Below, piece by piece: positions 36,559 through 46,400 of a DNA stretch of 64,000 nt (position 1 is the stretch's first letter; the number at the start of each line of letters is the position of its first letter). Under the pieces are notes generated by a model. That model was not told the DNA's origin and made no database searches. It worked only from the letters and a program-made list of their open reading frames with translations. This DNA comes from JBBRHQ01 sp963815645 (GTDB lineage: Bacteria > Actinomycetota > Thermoleophilia > Solirubrobacterales > 70-9). The stretch covers positions 372,001 through 436,000 of the forward strand of contig CAWFHL010000001.1 in NCBI GenBank assembly GCA_963815645.1, in the 5' to 3' direction. The position numbers and the translations under genes were made by a program.

Positions 36559-37701
36559 TCAGCCGGTGCAGGGGCCGGTGTCCACCGGTCCGTGCCGGTC
36601 GGCGAGCGCGGACCGGACGACGTCGTTGGGCACGGCGAAACCGCCCTGCGGCCCGCTGGTCGTCGCGGCGAAGACGGTGCCGAGCACCCGGCCGCGGGTG
36701 TCGATCACCGGGCCGCCGGAGTTCCCGCTGCGGATCTCTCCCCGCAGGGAGGTGATCTGGCGGCGCAGCGGGCCGTGCCCGTAGGCGTCCTGGCTGATCA
36801 CCTCGCTGGTCTCACCGAGGCGCGCCGGGGAGATCGTGAACGAGCCGTTCTCGGGGTAGCCGAGCACCGCAGCCTCCGTCCCGGGCTCGGCGCTGGACGC
36901 GAATCGCAGCCCCGGAACGTCGAGGCCGACCTGGAGCACCGCGAGGTCGTTTGCTGGGTCGTAGTGGACCGGGGTCGCGTCGACGGTGGCGCCTGATTGG
37001 GTGACGACCGAGGTGTCGCTCTCGCCGGCCACCACGTGGGCGTTGGTGACGATCAGCCCGGGCGCGGCCATCCAACCGGAGCCCTCGATCCCCAGGCCGC
37101 AGGCGGTGCCCAGCACCTTGAACACGGAGTTGCCCGCCCTGCGCACCTGGGGATCGCCCGAGACCGAGGAGTTCGGCGGGTTGACCGCGGTCGAGGGGCC
37201 GCTGATCGCCGGCGCCGGGTCAACCCGGTTCAGCGCCCGCAGGATCGGCCCGGAGGGCGGCAGCACCCCGTTGAGGCTGCGCAGGATCAACGAGCGCTGT
37301 ACGTCGCCGCGCAGCTGAGCCGCCCCCGGGGCGTGGAGCGCAACCGCCCCGAACACCCAGATCAGCCCGAGCGCCGCAGCGGCGATCAGCAGTGCCCCAC
37401 CGGCGCCATCCGCGAGGTGCGAGGCGGGACCACGGATCACCCTCGAGCGCAACCCGTGAGCGAAGGCCTCCAGGGTGACGGCGATGAACGATCCGATCAG
37501 CAGCGCCCCCATCGCCGCGCAGAGTGGCGCGTAGGGGGACTCCGAGCCCTGGTTGAGGACCCAGGGGCCGATTCTGCTTCCGAGAAATGCGCCGAGACCG
37601 AACCCGACCAGGGTGAGCGCCCCGACGATCAGTCCCTGCTGATACCCCCAGACGGCAAGAGCCAGGATGAAAGCGACTATCCCCCAGTCCAGGATGGTCA
37701 C
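36559..37701 (-). CDS. MarP-like membrane serine protease (CvpA-type N-terminus, trypsin-like C-terminus)
   Basis: GTG 37701 gives TILDWGIVAFILALAVWGYQ, the first of four N-terminal transmembrane segments (LIVGALTLVGFGLGAFLGSR, AMGALLIGSFIAVTLEAFAH, GGALLIAAAALGLIWVFGAV). The periplasmic protease domain follows. It has His in IVTNAHVVAGES, Asp in YDPANDLAVLQVG and Ser in IRSGNSGGPVIDT, so the triad is complete. Two cysteines (TACGLG and GPCTG) may form the redox disulfide known in mycobacterial MarP. Length 380 residues, as in MarP, where it protects against acid and oxidative stress by processing cell-wall enzymes. Divergent from the penicillin-binding protein gene. Confidence 0.88.
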   Translation of the reverse strand: MTILDWGIVAFILALAVWGYQQGLIVGALTLVGFGLGAFLGSRIGPWVLNQGSESPYAPLCAAMGALLIGSFIAVTLEAFAHGLRSRVIRGPASHLADGAGGALLIAAAALGLIWVFGAVALHAPGAAQLRGDVQRSLILRSLNGVLPPSGPILRALNRVDPAPAISGPSTAVNPPNSSVSGDPQVRRAGNSVFKVLGTACGLGIEGSGWMAAPGLIVTNAHVVAGESDTSVVTQSGATVDATPVHYDPANDLAVLQVGLDVPGLRFASSAEPGTEAAVLGYPENGSFTISPARLGETSEVISQDAYGHGPLRRQITSLRGEIRSGNSGGPVIDTRGRVLGTVFAATTSGPQGGFAVPNDVVRSALADRHGPVDTGPCTG

Positions 37702-37736
37702 GGGGTGAAATGAAACCACGCCGCCCCTCCGGCCAC

Positions 37737-37742
37737 TATTTT
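37737..37742 (+). promoter_or_regulatory. TATTTT box, probable leaderless -10 of transpeptidase gene
   Basis: TATTTT followed by nine bases and GTG 37752. It lies in an AT-rich patch within GC-rich flanks and supports GTG 37752 rather than ATG 37710 as the start. Confidence 0.4.
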
Positions 37743-37751
37743 TTGCCACCC

Positions 37752-39482
37752 GTGAACCGCCTCCCGCCCGAGGTAGCGCGCCGGCACCGTCTCATCACCC
37801 GCGCCCTCCCCCTCGCTGTCCTCGCCTCCGCCTCGTTCATCGCTGGTGCCGCCACCGGGATCCCCCCGACCCCCGAGAAGGACGCCGCGAAGCGCTTCAC
37901 CGAGGCATGGACGCGCGGGGACTACGCGGCGATGCGAGCCGAGCTCAACCCGGCCTCCCGCAGGGCGGTGCCGGAGAAGGAGTTCGTCGACGACTACCGG
38001 ATGGCCCAGCAAACGGCGACCCTGCGCTCGATCGAGGCCGGGAGCCCGGACGATCCCTCCTCGGAGGACGGGAGCACCGTGGTGCGGGTCCCGATCAGGG
38101 TGCACACGATCGCCTTCGGCAACGCCGACCAGGAGCTGTCGCTGCCGTTCGCCGACGGGGGCATCGCCTGGGATCCGAGCCTCGTCTTCCCCGGGCTGAG
38201 CAAGGGGGAGCGGCTGCGGAGTTCCGTGGAGCTCGCCCCACGGGCGCCGATCTTCGCCCGCGACGGCTCCGCCCTCGCCGACGGCCCCGCCGAGGCCCGA
38301 AGCCATCCGCTCGGCAGCGCGGCGATCGACGTCACCGGCGAGGTCGGCGCCGCTGATCCGGACCACCAGGATCAGCTCTCCGCCCAGGGCTACCCGCCCG
38401 GCACCCCGGTCGGGATCAGCGGCCTCGAGCAGGCCTTCAACTCCCGCCTCGCGGGCAAGCCCGGCGGCAAGCTGCTGGCCGAGGGTGACGGCGAGCAGCC
38501 ACGGGTGCTGGCCAGCTCGGACCCGCGCCGCGGAAAGGCGGTGAAGACGACGATCGACCCGGACCTGCAGAGCGCGTCGGTGACGGCGCTCGCCGGGCGC
38601 TCGGGCGGGGTCGCCGTCCTCGATGCCCGCAACGGAGCCGTCCGAGCGCTGGCCGGGCAGGCGTTCTCGGCACCTCAGCCCCCGGGGTCGACCTTCAAGG
38701 TGATCACCACCACCGCCGCGCTGCAGGCGGACGCTGTTTCCCTCGATGACACCTTTCCCTACACCAGCGGCGTCAACGTCGGGGGGCGTTTCATCTCCAA
38801 TGCTCACGGTGAAGTCTGCGGCGGGGACTTTCGCACGGCCTTCGCCGAGTCCTGCAACGCGGTGTTCGCGCCGCTCGGGCCGAAGGTCGGAAACGACGCG
38901 CTGGTCGGCACCGCCGAGCGCTACGGCTTCAACCAGAAGCCGAGCCTCTATGACGCCGAGGCGACCGCCGCGGTTGATCCGGCCGAGCCGAGCATTCCTG
39001 CCGACGTCGGCGACGACCTCGACCTCGGGGTGAGCGCGATCGGCCAGGGAGAGGTACTGGCGACCCCGCTGGAGATGGCCAGCGTCTCGCAGACGGTCGC
39101 CAACGGAGGAGTGAGGCTGCCGAACCCGCTGGTCGTGAAGAAGCAGCTGCGCTCGGATGCCGAGCCGACCCGGGTGATGTCGAAGAAGATCTCCGACCAG
39201 ATGAACGAGTTGATGGTCGGCGTGGTCACCGGCGGCACCGGGACCGCCGGGGCGATCCCCGGGGCGCAGGTCGCGGGCAAGACGGGAACCGCAGAGCTTG
39301 GCCCCCAGCCCGGGCAGGAGGGGCTGCCCAACCCGGAGCAGATCGTCGACGCATGGTTCACCGCGTTCGCGCCGTCGAAGAAGGCGAAGCTCGCGGTCGC
39401 GGTGATGCTGATCGACGCCGGTGCCGACGGGGGCACGGTCGCCGCCCCGGCCGCCGCCCAGATCCTCTCGGCCGGTCTCTGA
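37752..39482 (+). CDS. Class B penicillin-binding protein (transpeptidase with MecA-like N-terminus)
   Basis: Start GTG 37752 is chosen for the TATTTT box before it; ATG 37710 is also possible. A single membrane anchor (LPLAVLASASFIAGAATGIP) leads to an NTF2-like MecA_N domain (KDAAKRFTEAWTRGDYAAMR). A PBP dimerisation-type region and then the transpeptidase follow. The active-site SxxK is in PPGSTFK (about 38683-38700), SxN is SCN in FAESCNAVF, and KTGT is in QVAGKTGTAEL (about 39270). VGDDLDLGVSAIGQGEVLAT, then PLEMA is also typical. About 576 residues. It cross-links peptidoglycan, as in division or elongation class B PBPs. Confidence 0.9.
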   Translation: MNRLPPEVARRHRLITRALPLAVLASASFIAGAATGIPPTPEKDAAKRFTEAWTRGDYAAMRAELNPASRRAVPEKEFVDDYRMAQQTATLRSIEAGSPDDPSSEDGSTVVRVPIRVHTIAFGNADQELSLPFADGGIAWDPSLVFPGLSKGERLRSSVELAPRAPIFARDGSALADGPAEARSHPLGSAAIDVTGEVGAADPDHQDQLSAQGYPPGTPVGISGLEQAFNSRLAGKPGGKLLAEGDGEQPRVLASSDPRRGKAVKTTIDPDLQSASVTALAGRSGGVAVLDARNGAVRALAGQAFSAPQPPGSTFKVITTTAALQADAVSLDDTFPYTSGVNVGGRFISNAHGEVCGGDFRTAFAESCNAVFAPLGPKVGNDALVGTAERYGFNQKPSLYDAEATAAVDPAEPSIPADVGDDLDLGVSAIGQGEVLATPLEMASVSQTVANGGVRLPNPLVVKKQLRSDAEPTRVMSKKISDQMNELMVGVVTGGTGTAGAIPGAQVAGKTGTAELGPQPGQEGLPNPEQIVDAWFTAFAPSKKAKLAVAVMLIDAGADGGTVAAPAAAQILSAGL

Positions 39483-39501
39483 CCCGGTCGCGAGGCTCGG
39501 C

Positions 39502-39831
39502 CTAGGAGGCGGGGAAGCCGAGCGCAACGGCGATCGCCACGAGGACCCCGCCTGCGACAGCGAGCAGGCCGCCGAGGCTGGCGACCGCGAAGGAGGCGGC
39601 GATCCCGGCCAGGGTCAGAAGGGCGCCGGCGGCGAGCACCTCCCACCAGCGCCGGCTGCCCTCCGCGCCGGGCGCCGAGAGCACCACCCCGGCGACCATC
39701 GCCCCGAGACCGGCGAGCCTGCCCGGCAGGCCGAACAGGTTGACGAGCACCAGCACCGCGCCGAGGCCGGCGAGCGCCAGACCAAACCGCTGGGTCCGCT
39801 CAGATGTCGAGATCGATGCTGGCGGGGCCAC
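39502..39831 (-). CDS. Small four-span membrane protein, unknown function
   Basis: A 109-residue protein with four hydrophobic segments: FGLALAGLGAVLVLVNLFGL, LAGLGAMVAGVVLSA, VLAAGALLTLAGIAASFAVA and LLAVAGGVLVAIAVALGF. A basic/tryptophan loop (GSRRWWE) lies between the pairs. It starts inside the end of the preceding lipoprotein gene (overlap 32 bases), so the two are likely coupled. No family recognised. Confidence 0.65.
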   Translation of the reverse strand: MAPPASISTSERTQRFGLALAGLGAVLVLVNLFGLPGRLAGLGAMVAGVVLSAPGAEGSRRWWEVLAAGALLTLAGIAASFAVASLGGLLAVAGGVLVAIAVALGFPAS

Positions 39832-40354
39832 CGGTCCCCGGGATCACCAATTGCAGAGGGCGGTTCTCCGCGGCGCCATCCGGGATCTCGAACAGGACCA
39901 GCGAAGCCCCGATCGGGCCGACCTGGGGCGTCGAGTCGAGTGCCGGTGCGACGTCCTCGGCGCCGATCGAGCCCCCGAGCGGCAGCGCGTAGATGCTGTC
40001 ACTGGCCAGCGAGGTGAACTCCTGCTCCTGGGTGTCGACGACCTTGAACTGCCCCGGGATCGGCTCCGGGCGATCGTGTGACTTGTTGATGATCTGCACG
40101 AACACCCCCAGGTAGGCGCCATCGTCCGGCGGCGGCGCCTGGCCGACCAGGTACTCGTGGTCCTCGATGTCGTGGGGATTGAGGAAGCGCGAGAAGACGA
40201 CGTTGTACTGGAGGTTGCCGAGCGTCACCGGCTCGCCCTCTGAGAGGTTCGTCTTCTCGTTGGAGGAGGAGCCGCAGGCGGCGATGGAGAGCGAGATCAG
40301 CGCGCCGAGGAGGGCAGCGCCGAGCAGACAGGCGGATCGGCGACGGGCGGTCAT
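39800..40354 (-). CDS. Lipoprotein with Ig-like DUF4352-type domain
   Basis: A 184-residue protein. The signal peptide ACLLGAALLGALISLSIAAC ends in a lipobox with Cys near residue 27, followed by GSSSNEKT. The mature part, LGNLQYNVVFSRFLNPHDIE, then YLGVFVQIINKSHDRPEPIP and FKVVDTQEQEF, resembles the DUF4352 beta-sandwich ('V...NKS..P......F.L.D..G..Y'). It is predicted to be anchored on the outside of the membrane. Partner: the membrane protein encoded downstream. Function unknown. Confidence 0.75.
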   Translation of the reverse strand: MTARRRSACLLGAALLGALISLSIAACGSSSNEKTNLSEGEPVTLGNLQYNVVFSRFLNPHDIEDHEYLVGQAPPPDDGAYLGVFVQIINKSHDRPEPIPGQFKVVDTQEQEFTSLASDSIYALPLGGSIGAEDVAPALDSTPQVGPIGASLVLFEIPDGAAENRPLQLVIPGTGGPASIDLDI

Positions 40355-40425
40355 CGGCGGGCGATTCTATAGAGGCTGGTTCGCAACACCGCGCGTGCGT
40401 GCGTGGGGGGTTGTGAGGCAGCCTC

Positions 40426-40946
40426 TCAGGGGACGCCGGTGGCGTAGCGGTTGCCTCCGGCCACCCCAACGCTTGGCCCCTCCCGGCCCGGGGACTCGAG
40501 CAGATCCCGCAGCCGCCGCATCGCGATCTTCCAGTCGCGCTCGTACCAGATAGAGGCGCCGCCCAGCACCTCCTTCGCGCGGTCGAGCGGGTGGCTTGGC
40601 TCGGTCCAGTAGGTGACGCGAGCGGTGATCAGCGACCCGGTCCCCTGCTCGAACTCCCACTCGGTGGCGGTCGGGATGCGGTTGGTGCGCCCGCCGCTGC
40701 CCCGTTCCGATATCCGCCGCGGGGGAGCCAGCGCGGTGATCGTCGTGTCGACCCAGATCGCCTGAGGAGGCGCAAAGATGCGGTAACGCGCCCCGGCGCC
40801 GACGCCGGTCGACTCGACCCGCGAGAGGCGCAGTGTCGGAGATGAAATGGTCGGTGAAGGCGGGACGATTGGCGAGGTCGGCGACGAACTCGATACGCGA
40901 CCTCGCGAGGCACGTCCAGGTCGACCTCGGCGCTCACGGGACCCAT
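40426..40946 (-). CDS. SRPBCC (START-like) family protein (frameshift near 40895)
   Basis: From ATG 40946: GPVSAEVDLDVPREV, then in another frame RIEFVADLANRPAFTDHFIS, GVGAGARYRIFAPPQAIWVD, GRTNRIPTATEWEFEQGTGS, LITARVTYWTEPSHPLDRAK and WKIAMRRLRDLLESPGREG. This is the START/Bet v1-like lipid-binding fold (polyketide cyclase/dehydrase family): a strand-rich body and a long C-terminal helix. One indel near 40895 splits it. GTG 40967 or 40937 are alternative starts. It probably binds a hydrophobic ligand; there is no partner gene to say which. Confidence 0.65.
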
Positions 40947-41033
40947 CCGGCGCGATTCTATGCTCACGGTGAGCGGATTCGCCGCCCTCGGGTGCGGGGA
41001 GGAAGGGCGCACCGACCGTAGAAGCAGGAGTCC

Positions 41034-41316
41034 ATGGACGAGTTCGCGCCCTGTTCGGTATGCGCCCGCACGCCGCTTGTCGGTGAGCAGGTGAGCGTCG
41101 ATGCAGAAGGGTCGCCGAGAGGCGATCGTCTGCGATCAGTGCCTGAGGACGCCACGCGCGCGGGCGCTGGGCGAGGTGACGGGACGGGAGCGGATCCGCA
41201 GCGCCGCCGGCGCGGCCAACGTCGAGCGGATCTTCCCGAGGCCGGTCGTGCCGGCCTCCCCGCAGCGCACCGAGCCGGGCCGGAACCGCCGCCTAGCGCC
41301 GCCCCGCCGAAAATAA
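41034..41316 (+). CDS. Small zinc-ribbon protein (frameshift near 41098)
   Basis: ATG 41034 gives DEFAPCSVCARTPLVGEQVS. After a one-base change the frame continues QKGRREAIVCDQCLRTPRAR, then ALGEVTGRERIRSAAGAANV. Two CxxC pairs (CSVC and CDQC) about 25 residues apart form a rubredoxin-like zinc ribbon. The C-terminus is basic and proline-rich (RTEPGRNRRLAPPRRK). About 94 residues in all. It lies 45 bases upstream of an AT-rich promoter region serving the FHA gene. Role unknown, possibly nucleic-acid or protein binding. Confidence 0.6.
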
Positions 41317-41440
41317 TCGCGGGAATTCCGTCAAATTTCACGCAATTTGCAGGCCTTGTCGGCCAATTTGGCCAACTCGTGGCCTCCTTTTTGTGCGGAC
41401 GGGTACTATTGGATAGTCGGAGAAAAGGAGGAGCCAGGCG
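41317..41440 (+). promoter_or_regulatory. AT-rich promoter region with strong ribosome binding site before FHA gene
   Basis: The stretch has several AT-rich islands unlike its neighbours (aaaataatc, caaatttcacgcaatttg, ccaatttgg) and short palindromes (ggcc...ggcc). It contains TACTAT and GGATAGT motifs at about 41404-41416 that could be a -10. AAAGGAGG at about 41424-41430 is a near-perfect Shine-Dalgarno site, nine to ten bases from GTG 41441. Such a strong site is rare in this window, where leaderless starts are common. Confidence 0.5.
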
Positions 41441-42006
41441 GTGATCGGCGCTGTTTCCGAGGTCCACGAGACCGGTGTCCTCGCCCGGAACCGGGACATA
41501 CTCCTGCACCGGCTGCGGCTCGCAGGTCTCGCTCGACCACCTCGACCCGCTCCCCGAGTGCCCTCGCTGCGGGACAGCCCGCTTCCAGCCGATCCTCGAT
41601 CTTCGACGCGCCGTCAGTTTCCGGCGAGCAGCACAGCGGCACGGAGGAGTTTCTCGCGACCGAGGGCCGGCCCGCCCCGCCCGATTGGCTCGATCAGGCA
41701 CGCGACCGCCTGCCCGGGAGCGGCCGCTATCTGGCCTGCATGGACGGCGAGATTGAGACATTCGAGCTCGAGGAGGGATGGACGCGGATCGGGCGCAGCG
41801 CCAGCGCCGACATCCGCTTCGACGACCCCTCGGTGTCGCGCAGGCACGCCCTGATCGTCTGGGAGCCTGGCGAGGAGCTGCGGGTGCTGGACGATCGCAG
41901 CCTCAACGGCATCTGGCTGAACGGCGCCCTGCTCGACTGGGGCACGATCTGCGACGGGGACGAGCTGCTGATCGGGCGCTACCGGCTCTTCCTGCTCGCC
42001 GCCTGA
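41441..42006 (+). CDS. Zinc-ribbon plus FHA-domain protein (two frame changes)
   Basis: GTG 41441 starts IGAVSEVHETGV. After changes near 41475 and 41605 the chain reads SSPGTGTYSCTGCGSQVSLD, then LPECPRCGTARFQ (CxxC and CxxC, a zinc ribbon), a linker, and a C-terminal FHA domain. The FHA part is FELEEGWTRIGRSASADIRF, then DDPSVSRRHALIVWEPGEEL and LDDRSLNGIWLNG. The FHA GR-S-x-x-x-D-I...S-x-x-H and N residues that hold phosphothreonine are all present. It likely recognises a phosphorylated partner of a Ser/Thr kinase. Each frame change is one base, so the gene is probably intact in life. Confidence 0.75.
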
Positions 42007-42029
42007 GCACTGGTCGCGGGGCCGGCCCC

Positions 42030-42105
42030 GCGGACGCGGAAGCGAGCGAGCAAGGCTGCCAGGCAGCGACCCGCTGGCCCCCGGACGCGGAAGCGAGCGA
42101 GCAAG
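42030..42105. repeat. Tandem direct repeat (two copies of about 28 bases)
   Basis: The sequence cggacgcggaagcgagcgag followed by caaggct occurs at about 42032 and again at about 42073, about 42 bases apart, in the gap after the FHA gene. The gap 42007-42245 holds no gene. TAGCAT at about 42216 could be the -10 of the next gene. Confidence 0.6.
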
Positions 42106-42245
42106 GCTTCCAGTGCTTGATGATGCGAGTGAGCGCGAGTGAGGAGGTCAGCGGAAAATTGTTCTGCGAGCGAGAGCAGAGGAGGCCGGCGAGTTATTGC
42201 CGCCCCCGGCGGCCGTAGCATGGTGCCCTAGCGCGGACCAGGCGA

Positions 42246-43487
42246 ATGGCGGACGAAAAGAACCCAGGATCCGAGGGCGGCGGACGAGAGGGGATCAAGA
42301 TCCTCCCGGGCGAGTGGCGCCGCCGCCTCGCGGAGCGGCGAGCGCGCGACAGCGCCCCGGCCCGGCCCCCGCCGGCGCCTCCACCGGAGGCTGCCGAGGA
42401 CTCGCTCGGCGCCGCCGCGGACAGGGCGCGCGAGGCGCTCAGCGAGGAGCTGCAAAGGTTGCGGTCCGGGATCGGCGTCCTCCCGCCGGTGCCTCCTCCC
42501 GCGGAAGAGCCCCCCCCTTCGCCGCCGGAGCCTCCGGCATGCCCCTCCGCCTGCTCCGGAGGCCGCGGCGACGGCTGCGGCGACGGCTGCGGTGCTTGCC
42601 GAGGAGCTCCCGGAGCTCGAGCGCCGTCTCGAGCAGCGGCTGGCGGCCCGGGTTCGCGCCGAGATCGAGGCCGGTCTCGAGGCGAGGATCGCCGAGGCCG
42701 TGCGCCGGCTCGAGCACAGGTGCAGGCAGCCGAGGAGGAGATCCACGAGCGCCTGGTCGGTAAAGCGAGTGAGCTGCGCAGCTCACCCGCCGAGCAGGAG
42801 CGGATCGCGGCCGAGGCGCGCAAGGTGGCCCGCTCGGAGGCGAAGAAGCGAGGGCGGAAAATTCAGAAGAAGGTCGCGAGATCGGTGGATGCGGCCAACA
42901 GAGAGCATGCCGAGAGGCTGGCGCGCTCGATCGAGCATCAGGCCCAGGCGGCGGAGGAGGAGATGGGCGAGCAGCTTCACCGTAAGGGAGCAGAGGTCCG
43001 ATCCCGCCTGGTGACCGACGTCGAGCAGGCTCGGGGCGCGCTCAATACCGAAGCCGAGCGGGCGAGGACGGCGATCTCGGCCGAGGCCGAGAAGCTGGTC
43101 AGGGCGCTCGCCGAGCAGGAGCGCGAGCTCACCGAGAGGCTCTCGGCCAGGGGGATTCGTCGCGACCGCCGGATGGCGCGCGACGAGCGATCCCAGGTCA
43201 CTCGGAAGCTGCTGGCGGCGGGTGAGCAGGCAGAGCGGGCCGCCTACGACGCCCAGCAGCGGATCGCAGATAGCACCGCTCAGGCTCTCAGCGAGATGCG
43301 GGTGGAAGCCGAGCGCCAGCGCGCCGAGGCCGGCGAGGCCCTGCGCACCGCCCATCGGAGCCTCGCCGAGGCCGCCGAGCAGACCCGGCTTTTCGCCCAG
43401 ACGAAGATGCGCGAGGACCTGGAGCGGATGCTCGACGAGCTTCTGCAGGAGATCCGCAAGATCGGCGCGGACCCCGACCCGGCCTGA
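42246..43487 (+). CDS. Long coiled-coil protein (two compensating frame changes)
   Basis: From ATG 42246: ADEKNPGSEGGGREGIKILP, then GEWRRRLAERRARD and a Pro-rich linker. Between about 42535 and 42722 the sensible frame shifts (LAEELPELERRLEQRLAARV, then RAEIEAGLEARIAEAVRRLE). It returns for IHERLVGKASELRSSPAEQE and about 220 residues of unbroken helix (SEAKKRGRKIQKKVARSVDA, GEQLHRKGAEVRSRLVTDVE, QALSEMRVEAERQRAEAGEA). The heptad-like pattern of Leu/Ala and Glu/Arg predicts a long parallel coiled coil. About 413 residues. It may be a cytoskeletal or polar scaffold like DivIVA-type or apolipoprotein-like proteins; no specific family match. Confidence 0.6.
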   Translation: MADEKNPGSEGGGREGIKILPGEWRRRLAERRARDSAPARPPPAPPPEAAEDSLGAAADRAREALSEELQRLRSGIGVLPPVPPPAEEPPPSPPEPPACPSACSGGRGDGCGDGCGACRGAPGARAPSRAAAGGPGSRRDRGRSRGEDRRGRAPARAQVQAAEEEIHERLVGKASELRSSPAEQERIAAEARKVARSEAKKRGRKIQKKVARSVDAANREHAERLARSIEHQAQAAEEEMGEQLHRKGAEVRSRLVTDVEQARGALNTEAERARTAISAEAEKLVRALAEQERELTERLSARGIRRDRRMARDERSQVTRKLLAAGEQAERAAYDAQQRIADSTAQALSEMRVEAERQRAEAGEALRTAHRSLAEAAEQTRLFAQTKMREDLERMLDELLQEIRKIGADPDPA

Positions 43488-43496
43488 GCCGGGCGC

Positions 43497-46400
43497 CTAC
43501 TCCGTCGAGATGCTTGGGTCCGCCTGGACCCTGTGCGGGACGACCATCAGGAAGCTCTCCACGGCGCCGGCGGCAAGCGCCAGGACGCGCTCCGCCTCCT
43601 CCTCCTGGCCTGAGCTGCGCAGCTCGGCCGCGTAGTGGCCGAGCAGGTCCTCGATGTCGAGCATTCCCTCGGGGTCGATCTCGGCCAGCTCGACCTTGGC
43701 GCCCTCGCCGAGGCGCCGCTGCACCAGCTCGCGGTCGAGGCCGAAGGCGCCGACCCGGACGTAGACGCGGCCGCCGGTCATCCCGGCGCAGGCCCACGGC
43801 CCGATGTCGCCGAGCACCACCGCCCGGCCCGAGGTCATGTACTCGAAGGCGAAGCCCTTGGCGTTGGCGCGATCGACGATGCAGCCACGGTTGTCGTCGA
43901 CCTCGCCCGGCGGGCTCGCCCCCGAGGACGACGTCGGCGCCCGAGAGCCGGATGCAGAAGCGCGAGTCGGCGGAGCCCTGGACGAAGAGACGGCCCCGCT
44001 GGGCGCCGTAGGCGAACGACTTTCCGACCGACCCGTTCAACCGCCGGCCGCCGGCGCCCTTGCCCTTGAGGATCGCGATCGAGCCGCCCAACATCCCCTT
44101 TCCGACCCCGTCCTGGGCGCCGCCCTCGACCCGGATCGAGACACCGTAGGCGTTGAAGGCGCCGAGCCCCTGGCCCGCGACCGAGCCACCGTCGAAGCTC
44201 AGTTCGGCGAGCAGGTCATCGGTCGGCGCAGGCGCCTCGCCGTAGAGGCGGCCCCGGGCCAGCGCGCCCGACGAGCTCGGTGCCGAGGACCCGGTCGTTG
44301 GCGTCGGTGGGGCGTCGGTATTGCCTCGCGAACCGGCTTGCCCGCGCAGACATCGCCGGCGAGCGATGCGATCTCCGCGGAGGCCTGCTTCGGCTCCATG
44401 CGGATCGGGCGGGCGACGACCAGCCCCGCCTCGGCTCGCTGCTCGGCTGCCTCCTCGGCCACCGGGAGGTCGAGCGGCTCGAGGTCGAGGTACTCCTCCA
44501 GGGGGGTGATCAGCTTCGCCAGGTCGAGACGGTCGGCGTGGCCGACCTGCTCGAGCAGGTCGTAGCGGCCGACCAGGTCCTGGGCGCGCTCGTAGCCGAG
44601 CGACGCGACCACCTCCTTGACCTCCTCCCCCATCGCGCCGAAGAAGCGCGCGCAGCTCTCCGAGGAGCGCTCGATCTCCTGCGGGGTGAACTTCTTCAGC
44701 CCGTGCTCCTGGGCCTCGGCGATCGTCTCGATCTGGGTGGCGATGCCGACGTGACAGGTGTCGAGCTGGCAGCCCCGGCAGATCGTGCAGCCGAGCGAGA
44801 CCATCGCCAGGGTGCCGAACCCGACCCGGTTGGCGCCCAGGCAGTGGAGCTTGACGATGTCGTGGCCGTGGCGGTAGCCGCCGTCGGCCCAGATCTCGAC
44901 CCGGTTGCGGATCCCGGCCTCCATCAGCGCCCGGTGCACCGCGCGGGTGCCGATGTCCGAGGGAAGGCCGACATGGCGAAGGGCGTGCTGGCGGGCGGCC
45001 CCGGTGCCGCCCTCGAACCCGGAGAGGGTGATGATGTCCGCCCCGGCCTTGGCGATCCCCAGCCCGATCGTCCCGATGTTCGGGACGACCGGGACCTTGA
45101 CCGAGACCCGCACGTCGGGGTTGACCGTCTTCAGCTCGTCGATCAGCTCCGCCAGGTCCTCGATCGAGTAGAGGTCGTGGTTGTTGGAGGGAGAGATCAG
45201 GTCGGTTCCGGCGGAGGCGTTGCGCGCCGCGGCGACCTTCTCGGAGACCTTCTTGCCGGGTAGGTGCCCGCCCTCGCCCGGCTTCGCGCCCTGGCCGATC
45301 TTGATCTCGGCGACGTAGGAGGCGTTGAGCATCTCGGCCGAGACCCCGAAGCGCCCGGAGGCGACCTGCTGGCCGCGCCACTTGCGGTAGCGCCCGTACA
45401 TGTCGCGGATCTCCCCTCCCTCGCCGTTGATGCAGAGGACGTTGATCCGCTTCGCCGCCTCCGCGTAGGAGCGGAAGGCCGGCTCCGACTGTGACCCGAA
45501 GCTCATCGAGCTGATCACGATCGGGTAGTCGTGGTGCCCGACGCCGGTGTCGACGTCGTCCGGGCTGATCGGCTCCCGGTCGGAGCGCAGCCCGATCACG
45601 TGGCGCATCGAGATCGGGCTCTTTGCCTCGAGGTCGCGGACCTTCTGCGAATACTCGGCGTAGCTGCCCGAGCCGTTGGCGGTGGCGATCGCCGCCTTGT
45701 AGACCTTGGGGTAGAAACGGAAGGTCTTCGCCGGCTTCGACTCCTCCTCGGCGGCGAGGATCTGGGAGCGCTCGTTGGTGTCCACGTCGAGGTCGGCGAA
45801 CCCGACCCCGGCCCGATCCGATGCGGCAAAGGCCTCGGTCTGGAAGATCTCGGCGAGCTCCGGCTTGACCCCGATCGAGGAGAACTGGCGAGCGTAGCCG
45901 CGCACCTCGTGGATCCCGATCGTCGAGATCACCTTCTCGATCCCCTTCGAGAGCGCCTCGCAGAGGTTGCCGACGTCGGCCTGGTAGTCCTCGACGCAGA
46001 TCACCTCGAGCATCACGTAGGGGCAGACCCCGTTGGCGCCGAGGCCGAGCGCCAGCATCACGTCATGAACGTTGCGGATCGCCGCCGAGCGCAGGACGAT
46101 CCCGCAGCGCCGGCGCAGGTTCTCCTCGCCGGGCTCGAGCCGGAACTGCTTCAGCGCCTGGTCCACCGCGGAGAGGGCGAGGTGGGGGTCGAGGTAGCGG
46201 CGCTCGCCGTCATAGGCGGTGCGGTCGGTGAGGACGATCAGCTCGGCGCCGTCCCGGACCTTCTTCACCGCCTCCTGCTTGAGCCGCTCGATCGCCCCCT
46301 GGGCGGTCTCCGACTCGAGCAGAGAGATATCGAGGGCGCCGGCGCGGCCGCGGAACTCCTCCCAGAGGTCCTCGAGCAGGTAGGTCTGGTGCTCGCGGGC

